A stretch of DNA of 64,000 nt from Durusdinium trenchii (taxonomy: Eukaryota; Sar; Dinophyceae; Suessiales; Symbiodiniaceae). The DNA lies in the NCBI GenBank assembly GCA_963970005.1, contig CAXAMN010021113.1:619901-683900 (forward strand), read 5' to 3'. The position numbers were made by a program, and so were the translations under genes. Below the pieces are notes generated by a model. It searched no databases, was not told the origin of the DNA, and worked only from the letters and a program-made list of their open reading frames with translations. Shown here piece after piece: positions 19,167 through 29,488 of this stretch (within the stretch, counting starts at the first letter, position 1; each line of letters starts with the position of its first letter).

Positions 19167-22100
19167 CCCTATGCATGGGGGGCCGATTGGAGCTGCCCGG
19201 CGCCTGGCTGCGTCGCCGCGGCTCATAGTGGCCATGCGGGATGGGAGACCTTTACCGGCCTCCGGGCGCATGTGGATGCCCACATCCTTGGCCAGATTCC
19301 AGGGGCAGTTCCAGCAGAGTGGTTGAGGGCACGGAACATGGTCTCCTGCCGCGAGTGCTCCAGACTGGTGAGCCGCCGTTGCAATGGTGGAGTTCACCGC
19401 ACTTGTGTTGCGGATCGGCTAGCTGCGCGCCCTCAGCCTTTGTCTCTCCCTGGTGCTTGCTTGGATGCAGACTTGGACACAGTGCTTGGCAGCCTTCCTT
19501 CATTGGATGACATTTTTTCGGCTCCGATTGGCACTCGTGACTTGATCAGTTCTGCTCTTCTTCCCTCTGCGCAGAAAGAGTTTCTCCGATGCATCGTACA
19601 GGTCTTGCAGCACAACACGGCGGATGCTTGGGCCGACCCTGGTGGCCCTGCCGACACAGCACCACGCAAGCGGTGTCGTTTGGCTTGGCTGGAGCTTTTT
19701 ATGTTCTGTAAGACTTGTTTGGCTGTGCTGCCTGGTGGTGCTGCAAAGCGCCACCGCAACCACAACATCAGCTCTAACCGCCTTGAACGGTGGGCTCTTG
19801 GAGAGCACCGGAGCTTGTGGGACGAGGTTGCTTCCCGCCGTGGCGCGCCTCGACTGGATCGCCACCGACCTGATGAGGAGAAGCAGCAAGCAGCCCGCCT
19901 TGTCGCAGAGCAGTTTGCTCGCAGAGGCATGCCAGGCAAGGCAGTGCAACGTCTGGCCGGGGCTCCAATTGCTGCCATCACTCCGGCCACTGTTGCCGCC
20001 ATGCAAGCCAAGTTCCCTGCTCGCCCGGCCCATCAGGCCACTACACAGCGTGCGGCAGCACCGCCTGCCAACGACATAAGCTGTGATGATGTTGTGAAGG
20101 CCGTGCGCTCCTTCCCACGTGGTGCTGCGCCCGGGCCCTCTGGCATGCGACCGGACTTCCTCAAGCAACTTGTTGATGCTGGGGATGAGCAGTACGGAGC
20201 CCAGGTCCTTACAGACTTGGTCAACCTCCTTGCTGATGGGCGGGCCCCCATCGCGCTGCGTCCTTACCTCGGTGGGGCTCGTGGCACAGCTTTGGAAAAG
20301 CTGAGCAAAACTGGAGCTGCTGATGTGCGGCCTTTGTGTGCAGGCGAAACCTTGCGCCGCCTGGTCGGCAAGGTCTTGCTGCGGAGTGAGCTCCCTGCCC
20401 TGCGGGCACACCTCTTGCCCCACCAGCTTGCCGTTGGAGTGCCGGCTGGGGCCGAGGTTATGCCGCACTTATACCGGCAATGGCGGCAACACTACCAAGC
20501 CGACACCGACCGAGTTTGCCTGTCTTATGATGAAGGGAATGCCCACAATGTGGTTGATCGGCATATGTTTTTGACGCGCATGCAAGAAGTCGCCCCTGGT
20601 CTTTCCCGATGGTTGGAGTACATTTATCCTACCGACATTGACACCAAGGTCTTCTTTCAGGACGTTGTGATCCCTTCTGCTGCAGGCGGCCGACAGGGGT
20701 GTCCTTTGATGACGGCATGCCATGCGGTTGTGCAGCGACTCTTGTTGGAGAGTCTGGGATTGGCTACCCCGCCTGCTGGCACTGCTGTGGCGTTACCCAC
20801 GCTGCAGCCACCTGCGCAATTAGACATGGCACCCTGTTATGCGGACGACGGTCTTTTGGCCGGGCCTTCTGCTGAGGTATTGCGGGCCCTGCAGCATTGG
20901 TCCACTGTTATGCCTCGTCTTGGCCTTCGCTTGTCCACTGCTTCCGTGGCGCCAGTTGCTGGGATCCGCCACCAGGTTGACTTTCGGCCTTTTGCTGCCT
21001 TGGGTTGTTCTATTTGCGAGGATGGCAACTTTGAAGTCCTCAAATCACCTGTTGGCGATGCAGCCTTCAACAAGGCGTATTGTTTGCAGGGAGCCGCCCA
21101 GCAAGCCACTACAGTGCAGTTGGTTGGTGGAATCGAGGACCCTCAGGTTGCCTATTATTTGTTGCGGTGGTGTTGCACTGGTGGCCGGATGAATTACTTG
21201 GCTCGCACCACTCCAGCTCAGCATTGTCTTCCGGCCATGGTGGCCTTTGACTCGGCGTTGCATGATGCGTTTTGCGCTTCCACTGGCTTGGCATTGGACC
21301 GCCTGGCCTGGCAACAAGCTCAGCTACCTGTTGCTACTGGTGGTCTCGGACTTCGCTCTGCGGTTGACCTTGCGGATGCTGCTTACATTGGCTCTCGAGT
21401 CATGGTTCTGGATCGTTGTCGTGCCTTATGGACGCTTGCCGCTTGGGAAGGCTCTACTGCAACCACAGACCTCGGCCTCGCTCTTGCTCGCTGTAACGGT
21501 CTGCTGCAACAAGCTGGTCTCCAACCCTGTTTGGGGGATCAGCCCGGGCGCAGCTTGAGCCAGTCAGCGATTTCACGCCGCCTGCGAAAGGTCCATGTCT
21601 TGGCTTGGAAGACTGCCGCTGGCACCGATGATATTTGTCGCCTTCATGCTTGTGCTGCTGATTCTGCGGATACGGTCTTGAACCTGGTCCCGTCGCGCAT
21701 ACTTGACACCAACCTCTCCAAGGATGACTTCCTGACTTGTGTCGGTGGTCGCCTTGGCGTCGATATGTGCACTGGGGGCGGTGCTTGCCGTTTTTGTGGT
21801 TTGGCCATTGATGTGAAGGGGCGCCACCCACAGTCGTGTATGGCTGGTGGTGATGCTGTTGCGCTTCACAACAGTCTGCGGGACCTCTTGCACAGCTATT
21901 GTGCTCGTGCCCAGCTCCGCCCCCAAGCCAAGGCTCCTGGACTCTTGGATGGACGGCGGCGGCCAGCAGACATCTTCTTACGAGGTGCAACTGGTCTCCT
22001 TCCAGCACTGCCTGATGGCTCCCGCCCTACTGGGCCTAGTGCTCTAGCCTTGGATGTGGCTATCATCAACGCCTTGGGAGCGAGTCATTGGGACGACACT

Positions 22101-22442
22101 TTGCGGGGAGCCCATGATGCAGTCACGGCCTATGCCCAACGCAAGCGTGACCACCTCGGCACCGCCAGCTCGTGCCAACAAGCTGGCATCCTTTACCTGC
22201 CCTTGGTCTGGGACATTCAGGGCGGCAGCACGGCCGACACTCGAGCCTTCCTTCACCGCCTTGCTGGCATGGTTGCTGCAGTTGAAGGGGTTGATTTGCT
22301 TGTGGTGAAGGCCCGCCTCTTTGACCAGCTTGCTGTTGTGCTGGCTCGAGGGGCAGGACGTGCGCTGCGACGCCGGCGTCGCGCAGCCGGTGCGACAGCG
22401 CACGCTCCCGGCCTTGTCGCTGGATTGGTGCTGGATCCTTGA
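19167..22442 (+). CDS. Retroelement polyprotein: zinc fingers, reverse transcriptase, RLE-like endonuclease
   Basis: The frame is open from 19167, upstream of any ATG; numbering here counts the GTG at 19272 as residue 1. Before it lies a C2H2 finger (Cys codons 19194 and 19209, His codons 19269 and 19281, LRAHVDAH). Residues 26-45 form a CCHC finger (C26, C29, H42, C45). The reverse transcriptase follows: AAPGPSGMRPDFL (285-297), DVRPLCAGETLRRLVGK (351-367), motif A LSYDEGNAHNVVDR with D420, motif B GGRQGCPL (472-479), motif C YADD (523-526), motif D LGLRLS (550-555). The catalytic aspartates are present. C-terminally there is a CCHC finger (C839, C842, H852, C856), then RPAD (897-900), LDVAII (927-932) and K958, fitting the PD-(D/E)xK restriction-like endonuclease of R2-type elements. 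Expected activity is target-primed reverse transcription. The frame has no internal stop, so the copy may be young. Family placement is inference. Confidence 0.85.
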   Translation, partial: PYAWGADWSCPAPGCVAAAHSGHAGWETFTGLRAHVDAHILGQIPGAVPAEWLRARNMVSCRECSRLVSRRCNGGVHRTCVADRLAARPQPLSLPGACLDADLDTVLGSLPSLDDIFSAPIGTRDLISSALLPSAQKEFLRCIVQVLQHNTADAWADPGGPADTAPRKRCRLAWLELFMFCKTCLAVLPGGAAKRHRNHNISSNRLERWALGEHRSLWDEVASRRGAPRLDRHRPDEEKQQAARLVAEQFARRGMPGKAVQRLAGAPIAAITPATVAAMQAKFPARPAHQATTQRAAAPPANDISCDDVVKAVRSFPRGAAPGPSGMRPDFLKQLVDAGDEQYGAQVLTDLVNLLADGRAPIALRPYLGGARGTALEKLSKTGAADVRPLCAGETLRRLVGKVLLRSELPALRAHLLPHQLAVGVPAGAEVMPHLYRQWRQHYQADTDRVCLSYDEGNAHNVVDRHMFLTRMQEVAPGLSRWLEYIYPTDIDTKVFFQDVVIPSAAGGRQGCPLMTACHAVVQRLLLESLGLATPPAGTAVALPTLQPPAQLDMAPCYADDGLLAGPSAEVLRALQHWSTVMPRLGLRLSTASVAPVAGIRHQVDFRPFAALGCSICEDGNFEVLKSPVGDAAFNKAYCLQGAAQQATTVQLVGGIEDPQVAYYLLRWCCTGGRMNYLARTTPAQHCLPAMVAFDSALHDAFCASTGLALDRLAWQQAQLPVATGGLGLRSAVDLADAAYIGSRVMVLDRCRALWTLAAWEGSTATTDLGLALARCNGLLQQAGLQPCLGDQPGRSLSQSAISRRLRKVHVLAWKTAAGTDDICRLHACAADSADTVLNLVPSRILDTNLSKDDFLTCVGGRLGVDMCTGGGACRFCGLAIDVKGRHPQSCMAGGDAVALHNSLRDLLHSYCARAQLRPQAKAPGLLDGRRRPADIFLRGATGLLPALPDGSRPTGPSALALDVAIINALGASHWDDTLRGAHDAVTAYAQRKRDHLGTASSCQQAGILYLPLVWDIQGGSTADTRAFLHRLAGMVAAVEGVDLLVVKARLFDQLAVVLARGAGRALRRRRRAAGATAHAPGLVAGLVLDP

Positions 22443-23215
22443 TTCACAAGTTTGTCTCCACCGAGCCAGTGATCACGGATGCTTGTATACCTGTGGTAGG
22501 CCAACCTCAGCAGCAGCTTGTCCTCTGGCTATGCTTTGGATGTTGCACGAATCACTCCTGCACTTGGTACTGCTCGCCTGTTGGACGTTCTTGTCGCCCT
22601 GACTCTACCGCATTTGCTTTTGGCTCCGCTCCTTTTGACCGCCTCACCTTGGCCTTCCTCTGAGTGCATCCTTCCAAGAAGGGTTTGCGCCCCTTTTTTT
22701 GTGGCTGTATCACACGCATGTTTCGACATATTTCATTTCTTGTGCAAGGTTTTTCCCTTCCAAGAAGGTTTTCCTTGCTAGGTGGCAATAGCCAGTGACT
22801 GTCATCTCGTACGTCGCAGGCTCAGTCTTCAGGACGCTCGGTCTTTAGCATGTCCTGAGAGAGCACGGTAAGAGTTCCCGGCCCAGAGGTCGGGGACTGC
22901 AGTGTCTCCCAGTCCCCCGTCCCTCTTGATTCTTCAATCTGTCGGAAATCGGCGTTTTCTTGTGCAGCTGCCCTGCTGGTGCTGGTCCAGGGATGACACC
23001 ATGTCATGCCCAAAATTATATCATGTCATGCGAGGGATGACAAACGTATACGCCCGCTATCTGGGGTCTATGCCGGTGTAATTCAAGTGCGGGTGCTGCT
23101 ACTGCCGGATCGGGGTGGGCGTATGGGTGCAGGTGCTGGTGCTGGTGCCGCTACTGGATCGGGGTTTTCCACTGATCGACTGTGTTTTGGAGACTTTGCA
23201 TCGTTTCCCTTCGTG
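22443..23215. other. 3' flank of the retroelement
   Basis: No supported gene. It contains the paired CTTCCAAGAAGG palindromes (22669 and 22758), possibly part of a 3' untranslated region, and near 22990-23040 words (ATGACACCATGTCATGCC, ATCATGTCATGCGAGGGATG) related to the tandem repeat at 23216. At 23052-23075 GGGGTCTATGCCGGTGTAAT matches the extreme 3' end of the VNTR repeat copies. Confidence 0.45.
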
Positions 23216-23281
23216 GATGACATGATGTCATGCCAGGGATGAAGTCATGTCATGCCAGGGATGACATCATGTCATGCCAGG
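23216..23281. repeat. 22-bp tandem repeat, three units
   Basis: The unit GATGACATGATGTCATGCCA plus GG is repeated at 23216-23237, 23238-23259 and 23260-23281 with 2-3 substitutions. Each unit contains the near-palindrome ATGACATGATGTCAT. A diverged relative is at 22993-23040. Confidence 0.85.
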
Positions 23282-23445
23282 GGCACTGCAAACACTCGGA
23301 AGGTGTTTCCCATGCCCGAATGCCCGAATGGCACCGCTCATTGACAACGAAAGCTATTAGACATTGGAAATTTATTTTCCACAGGCACTATGAGTTGTTT
23401 CCCTATACACCCGCTATGGGCCACTCCTGTCGCATCCGACGAGAG

Positions 23446-23541
23446 GAGATGGAGTCTGAGGAGATGGGTATTCCATCGCCCGATGTGGTGAGCTACAGCA
23501 CTGCCATGAGTGCCTGTGCCAAGGTGCCAGTGGACCAAATG
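23446..23541 (+). CDS. PPR-like exon fragment
   Basis: The frame reads EEMESEEMGIPSPDVVSYST and AMSACAK. PDVVSYSTAMSACAK is a good PPR helix A. The AAG codon is followed by GTGCCAGTGG, a possible GT donor, so helix B would come from the next exon. The family binds organellar RNA (family knowledge). Confidence 0.5.
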
Positions 23542-23570
23542 AACAGAGAAAGGTCTTCCAAATCTTCCAC

Positions 23571-23687
23571 TCCCTATGGATCCACTGCCACATTCTCAGG
23601 TACGGTGAGTGCTTTCGACACTTTTACGTAAGCGCCGGGGGTCGGGTCCAGTGGTACTTGAGAAGGCGGAGGTGGATCCCTATAGGG
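23571..23687. repeat. Foldback family A copy
   Basis: Outer words CCCTATGGATCCACTGCCAC and GTGGATCCCTATAGGG are complementary. The centre has GGTACGGTGAGTGCTTTCGA as in 6151-6251. Confidence 0.7.
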
Positions 23688-23699
23688 CCTCTCCTGGGA

Positions 23700-24900
23700 A
23701 CTCTCCTGGACCCTGCTACCTTCTGTCATTTGTGCCTGGACGCCTACCTGGACAACCCATGTGGTGACCAGCTGCAAAATTCTGACTCCCGACGTGGCAC
23801 CCCCAAAGGCGTCACTGGCTGGGTCATTGGCTGGGACCCTCAGTAGTAACGAAAGGAGTACTTGACACGACTGGTTCAGGCAGGCAACTGGGAGATGACC
23901 TTGGGTTTCTTCGTTTCCATGCAGCAACGCTTCTTGGCGATATGCAACTGGTGGGCAGGTAGATGCCAAAGCGAAAATTCGAGATGTTTGGATGGGTTTG
24001 CATTATAATAGGGAAATCCCCACCAATGAGTTGTGGTCTATTTTCCTTCTTCTAGGGGGTCGAAATGGGAGGTCTCCCTAATATTCTAATACAAACCCTT
24101 GTCAACAAAGTGTTCAATGTGTAAGGTACCAGGGAGATGTAATTAATTGTAATTAGTAACAGTGTGTTGTGCACGTGTTGTCTAATTACAGTATCACCAG
24201 GAGCTGTCCTACTTTCAACAAAATCCATTGTTTTGCCCGGCGATTGAAGGTCTAGATGGTTCAGAAATCATCAGACAATCACAGTTGTTCTTTGGTAACT
24301 CTTCTCTATAGCTAGGCCAATTGTTGTATTATTTGATATGATACCTGGATTTTGCAACTATGCAAAGTGATGCCCTTTGGCTGGTTTGATATGAAAAGGA
24401 ATGAAGATTATATAAATGTTCAGGAAGGAGAAGATCCAGGTATAAATGATGTGTTTTCCAGCCCAGAGGATCGCTTCAGTGTTTGGAATCGTTTGTAGGA
24501 ACGACCGAATGAACAGGTCCCCTCGGACTGGTCCCGGTCCCTGGGCATGTACCTCAGTACCTCGGTACAGTCGGACTGGGTCAGTCGGGTTCAGGTGACC
24601 TGGAAGATCCTGCTAGCTTTGACTGGAAGAGGTAGAGGGTTTAAGGTTTTCTCCTGCAAAGGCTCTTAAACATTCTTTGATGATGCTCAATCTGCAACAA
24701 AAACCCTGGTATTGTTCGGAACATGATGAGGGACATATTCCAGGGTAGACTTTCTATTTCAACAAAACCTGGAAGTTTGATTTTCATGCCTTTTTCGACA
24801 ACTACTTTCAAAGCTCAGTGTTTGTTAGGGGTGACTTGAACTTGTCATATCTCATATGTTGTCTACTTATAGTGAATCCAATTGTTCCAGAATATCTTAA
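23700..24900. other. Non-coding stretch with family F and B fragments
   Basis: No gene is supported. 24028-24110 carries the family F words GGTCTATTTTCCTTCTTCTA and GGGAGGTCTCCCTAAT. 24514-24598 carries the family B subtype word ACTGGGTCAGTCGGGTTCAG. The rest is AT-moderate without motifs. Confidence 0.5.
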
Positions 24901-24904
24901 GTTC

Positions 24905-25015
24905 AATTCCCAGACAATCCATGGGACTGGTATATTTACCTACCTTGAGGTGGGCCTACGTTGGAGTCAATTGAGCATGATATGACAGCATCGGTATATG
25001 CAGTGTCTGGGAATT
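24905..25015. repeat. Foldback family G, complete copy
   Basis: Perfect 12-base outer arms AATTCCCAGACA (24905-24916) and TGTCTGGGAATT (25004-25015) enclose ATCCATGGGACTGGTATATT, GGTGGGCCTACG and CATCGGTATATG. Inner words match 2120-2200 in inverted order. Confidence 0.75.
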
Positions 25016-25187
25016 GGGTTTCGGTGGATTCATCCACACATCCAGCAGTTCCATGGAGCTAACACTGGTGAGTCTGTCTCATCCACAGCTAAGAGGCACC
25101 TTTGGGGTGGGTTTTTTTGGCTGCCGAACTACTCACGTGCTTGGACCAAACCAAAAACCAACTGCAAGGAGAATCATGGAGAATCTA

Positions 25188-25262
25188 GCTGGACCCGACT
25201 GACCCAGTACCTTCCAAAATGGGACCTCACCCTATTGAAGACATCTTTGTACCCAGGTCCTT
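25188..25262. repeat. Family B partial copy
   Basis: TAGCTGGACCCGACTGACCC, then AGTACCTTCCAAAATGGGAC, is the complement of the right arm of 13025-13133 and 38304-38418, so this piece is inverted relative to them. Confidence 0.6.
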
Positions 25263-25293
25263 GTACCCGGTCGGACCCCTTCGCGAAGTCGGT

Positions 25294-25375
25294 CCGAGGC
25301 CTCCTGTCACCTGACGCGACGTCGGTGTCCAACGTGGTGACCGCTTGCAGCAAGGGCGAACATTGGGAGCGGGTC
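25294..25375 (+). CDS. PPR-like exon fragment
   Basis: The frame reads RGLLSPDATSVSNVVTACSK then GEHWERVGSGSGG. PDATSVSNVVTACSKGEHWER follows PPR helix A and the start of helix B, with TSVSN in place of the usual TYN. The following GGGTCGGGTCGGGGTCGGG tract is not PPR-like. It lies just downstream of a family B piece. Confidence 0.45.
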
Positions 25376-25379
25376 GGGT

Positions 25380-26250
25380 CGGGGTCGGGAGGTGAGGTGT
25401 TGTTTTTTGGATTCCTTGTCCACCATTGTTTCAATGGTCTGAATCCCAAACATGCCCAAACAGTCCCATGGTTTATTTTATGGATTTTGAACTACAGTTC
25501 GGTTCAACCTGTCCTTTCATGTGTCTTTTTTGCTTGCAGGCGAATGCGGGTTTGTTGTGTTTGTTGTGTTTTTTTTTGTGTTGAATTTCCTTTTGCGAAG
25601 GGAAGCAGACCTGAAGTCACGATCTCCAAGAGGCAGGTATGATGGCCCATCCACCTGTTCCTACCTGTTCCTGCCGACCCGTAATTCGGACCCTGGAGAC
25701 ATGGGTACAAGAAACCTGGACCCGACTTCAGGTACAAACTGGAGACATTTGACCCTATTAAAACCGGCCAACTTGCGCCCAATTTTCTGGAGTACTTTCA
25801 GGCTTCAGTTCAGTCCAGGTGCCTGCTTTTGCATAGAGTCATGTCATGTCATGTCCAATTTTCTAGGGTACTTGAAGTCGGGTCCTTCGGTACTTGGAAG
25901 CACGTCTTTCGATCCTCGCGTGCGTTGACGGCACTCGTGCCACGAAAAAAGACCCTGCGCTGTTTAGGAGTTGGCGATCCAATTGATGGAAGACCATCAG
26001 TGCAGGCCGACACCCGGAGATTGACACGGAGAGTGTGGTGTTTTGCATGAGGCTGTGCTGAAGAAAGCTCAGGTGCTGAGTTGCAACAGAAAGTTGGCTA
26101 TAGGCTACCGGACATTCTTTCTGCCGACCTCACCCTTTATATATATATACATATAGGGTACCAACAGAGAGTCCTGGTGCATGACACCGACAAACGTATC
26201 CCGTCACCGCTCGATTAGAAGAACCTGACTTGATCGAGTGGGTTTTTGAT
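25380..26250. other. Non-coding stretch with family B pieces
   Basis: 25686-25742 (AACCTGGACCCGACTTCAGG) and 25845-25890 (GGTACTTGAAGTCGGGTCC) look like the two arms of a family B element split by about 100 bases. A TGTTTGTTGTG/T-rich run at 25553-25590 gives a cysteine/valine/phenylalanine-rich frame that I do not support. A TA run lies at 26137-26154. Confidence 0.45.
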
Positions 26251-26340
26251 CTCCCTACACCTCCAAGTACCTCTTCAGATGGTATTTAGACCCTCCAAAA
26301 CCCACCCCAAACACCTTCTCAGGTTCGGTACTTGAAGGCC
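26251..26340. repeat. Foldback family A, subtype A3
   Basis: Near-identical in order to 4103-4196: CTCCCTACACCTCCAAGTAC, then ACCCTCCAAAACCCACCCCA, then CACCTTCTCAGGTTCGGTAC. Confidence 0.75.
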
Positions 26341-26344
26341 AAAC

Positions 26345-28045
26345 GGGTTTGATGTCCTAGGTCCTCCGCTTTTTTTTCACGTCGAGCGCACCAAGCACGG
26401 ATTCCAGTGGGTGATATATTGAGAGTTTCCAAGCGTTCGCCACATGAGGATCCTGTGTGTCATACTTGGTCAACTACCCCTTGTCAGGAGGTACCTTCTG
26501 AGGTACCTTCATTCGAAGGGAGGCTATTTGGAGCCCAGTCCTTGTCACGTCAGTTGCCGCCCAGTCGTCTCAGATCGTCTGCGATCGCTTCCTTCAAACC
26601 AACGACCACTGGCACCCTGCCGGTTCACGCAATGACTGAGGTACCAGTCCTACCTTTACCCAGTCCTCATGATGCTTAACAAAGAACAAAACACATACAC
26701 GCACACAACTGTTCATTTTTCTGCATCACCTCTCATGTTTGTTTCTTTTTAAGCGCTCTTAAGGTACTGGTATATAATATAGTATATTCATGTTTAAGGT
26801 GTTTGACTGAAATTGAGTTACCTGTTTCATCGATCTTTTCAGATTATTGAAAGGTCCAACATGCTGCAACTACCTTAGAAGAGGGTGAGCATCCTTGGTG
26901 CCTGATGTTCTGATCATCTCGGATGCTGTGTTTGTTTGTTTAATCTCCTACTAAACTGCTAGAGCTTAAAGCCTGTAGCAGAACAGTTCACACGGTGGTG
27001 GAATTGGTACTTCATAGCCTGGAAATCCTAACAACCAGAAACAAATTGTGGTTCTAACACGGCAGGCAGTTGAGATTCTTGACATAACAAGTGGTTGTTT
27101 GGAATCATCCAGGAGGCTCCATCCATCCAGGCTAACTTGCATCCCAACGGAGTGAATCTGTGAACCTTGCAGGCGAGGTGAAATGGACCTCGTGTGTCAC
27201 AACGCCCCTTGGAGCCTGCGATTTGGGTCGAACGTGTCCGCGAACGACCTCGCAACTGCGTGTGATTTGCAGGGAAATTGGGCCCAACGCAGTGTGTTCG
27301 GGTTGCCTGACAAGATTTGGGAGTTGGAGGATTGCCACTTCATGGCAGACAGAGCACATGACCACTGCACATCGTGGATCCAAGGCAGTTTGAGGCAAAC
27401 CCAAGTTGAGAGGGCATGTCATAATTTGATGGACTCTGAGTCTTTTGTTAAAGATCAGTGAGATTGCTCCCCATGGATTTCCGGTTGTACTGCCCCTGGT
27501 TCGATTACGCGATGTACTGCAGCCAGTGATGGAGTGATGTTCGTACTTAGATGGTACTTGCTTCGGCACCGCGGTAAAACACAAAACGAGGCGATGATCC
27601 ATGCTATGTGCAGTGGCAAGCGATGGCAGCAGGCCGGGCCGCTTTGCTTCCGCTGTTGGGAAGGAGCCAAGAGCCCATGTGTCAGAACTTTGGCCATTTA
27701 GCCATTTCATGTTCAATAGCTTGTCTTGATTTCTGCTGTGTGCGTATGATTACTGTATGTATTGTTACTATTACGTTGCCGGCATGCACCTAAATGAGTC
27801 AATTCGCGTTCAGATGGCAAGACGTTGCTGGTGAACCATGGCTGGTCGTCCCGCATCTAGTACTGTCCACCCCGTAGGGCCATGGAACAATCTGTTCTAC
27901 TTGATTTGCCATGTCTTTGAGGTCGAACAAATTGCTGGGCTGAAGGAAAGACCCCTAACCTTATACTTACTTGTTTGCGACATTCAGTATTCGTCGGCAA
28001 CTGCATTGTCTTGTTTTGTCTTGTTTAAAAATTGAAAGTAAATAG
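26345..28045. other. Non-coding stretch, long unsupported frames on both strands
   Basis: 27132-27716 holds a long minus-strand frame and overlapping + frames around 27160-27460. None has a recognisable domain, and the competing frames are of similar quality, so no gene is called. The remainder is plain intergenic or intronic DNA. Confidence 0.45.
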
Positions 28046-28049
28046 CAAT

Positions 28050-28147
28050 CCCCTAGGGCTCCAGCCATATCCTCAGAAGGTGGTTAGACACCTGTGGCAC
28101 CCACCTCAACCATCTTCTCAGAAGGTAGGCCAGGAGCCCTAGGGATC
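28050..28147. repeat. Foldback family A copy
   Basis: It is bounded by CCCCTAGGGCTCC and GGAGCCCTAGGGA, with inner CCTCAGAAGGTGGTTAGACA and CATCTTCTCAGAAGGTAGGC. The stem is good and the sequence has diverged from other copies while keeping arm complementarity. Confidence 0.8.
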
Positions 28148-28149
28148 AA

Positions 28150-29480
28150 CAAAATCGGAATGTTTAATGTGTTCTCAGGGGTCCCCTGGTCCCAGCTATA
28201 ACTCTCCCCAAGTCGAGCAAAGAGCTGAGAGGTGGAGCTAGACGACTATTCACTGCCCTTTTCGTTGGTCAATGTCATACGCTGCTTCTCAGATGGTTCC
28301 GCGTTACAGCTGCTAGGTGTTACAGTCTACTAAAGACAGTCGTGAGCCCAACCCAACAAGTGCTTTAGACCTGTGACTTTTTCAGGACCAAACGCAGAGT
28401 AGTAGCACAGACAAATAATGAGAAATAGGATGAACCACTGTTGCTCGCAACTGTGAGGAGTTGAGGCCAATGAGGCTCCTTTGTACCGAGACCTTTCTCA
28501 AGAAAGACTTTCACACCCTTCCCAGACCATCCATGGAACGACATCTTTCCTTTGCCCCATCCACGGGACGGCTTAAGCGCGTAAGCAAATCATTGCCATG
28601 CAGTATGGGATTCTTCGGCTTTCTTGGGTCAAGTCATTGTCAAGTCCTTGATATTCCTTGATCACTTTCTTCGTCGACTCGAGGCGGTGGACCACTTTGA
28701 CCAATTGCCTTCCGCGGATGTGGTGAGTGCGGGGTGCTAGCGGGGTGCGGGCAGGTCCCGGCGTCGGTTCGGTGTTTTTGGGTGTGTTTGGGCCATGCCG
28801 AAGAGATCCAGGGTGGGCCATTCCATGCTGGACAAGATCGCCATCCTCTCAATTTTTTAAAGGTGGACGGCTGGAACACGTGAGCTAGTGAGCTAGTTTT
28901 TGTTGATGACCGTGTGCTTTCAGGACTTCAAAAGCAATATAGAAATCCCAACGAGGTCAAGTGCACTTTAGGCAGGAAGGAGGTCAACCACTGTTTGGTG
29001 GCAGCTGGTCAGGGCTACACTTGGCTTGGACAAATGCTACTGAATGCTACACTTGGCTGGTCAATGCTACACTTGGCAGCTTTTTTGGCTGGTCAACTAC
29101 TGTGATTCTTTGCAAACACATGTGTTTTGAACGAAACACTTGCAATCCTCCCTGGAATCCCGGCGAAGACGGATGTCGATCCAATCCAGCGGTTGATGTG
29201 GATCCAAAGCGATGTGAGGTTACAACACTACCATGATGGCGCTGAGTGAAAGCAACCTGGCGAATTTGTCAGCTCAGTTCTTGCCTTTTGTTGAGAACAT
29301 GTATATATATATATTCAGCTGGGTGCTTCAGCATGGTGGGATAGTGGTCATTCAACCAAGATGCTCGTTGACCTACGTAGCAGGTTGACAACCATAAGTC
29401 GACGAGCCACAGTCTTGGCTGGGTTGGGGTAGGATGTGATGCCTCGCCAAGAGGCAAAAAGAACTTGCTGGGTAATCTAT
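28150..29480. other. Non-coding stretch
   Basis: No supported gene. Near 29010-29090 a short word (GCTACACTTGGCT) is repeated three times within 60 bases. A TA run lies at 29301-29314. Short frames without motifs. Confidence 0.45.
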
Positions 29481-29488
29481 GGGCCATA

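Larger units (their letters stand above)
19059..22442 (+). mobile_element. Non-LTR-type retroelement (R2-like architecture)
   Basis: The unit consists of a short acidic upstream frame (19063 to about 19165) and the long polyprotein frame (19167-22442). The order is N-terminal C2H2 and CCHC fingers, reverse transcriptase with intact catalytic motifs, then a CCHC finger and a restriction-like endonuclease-type region. This is the arrangement of R2/early-branching non-LTR elements. Ends are uncertain. After the stop there is a 3' region with the palindromic word CTTCCAAGAAGG at 22669-22680 and 22758-22769, and no poly(A) tail is obvious. Target-site duplications were not found by eye. Confidence 0.75.

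Noticed and set aside
19433-20468. Long minus-strand open frames opposite the retroelement
   Set aside because: They are antisense shadows of a GC-rich coding strand; they carry no motif, whereas the + frame has a full domain series.
23216-23281. CRISPR-like repeats
   Set aside because: Units are directly adjacent without spacers, and the host is eukaryotic.
24998-25642. 214-codon + frame
   Set aside because: It runs through family G and B foldbacks and only its middle part is PPR-like; the whole frame is not a single gene.
27482-27520. GGTTCGATTAC word resembling a tRNA B box
   Set aside because: The last two bases deviate and no A box or stems are present.
27132-27716. 194-codon minus frame
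   Set aside because: No recognised domain and equally open + frames in the same place; it would also be the only minus-strand gene here.
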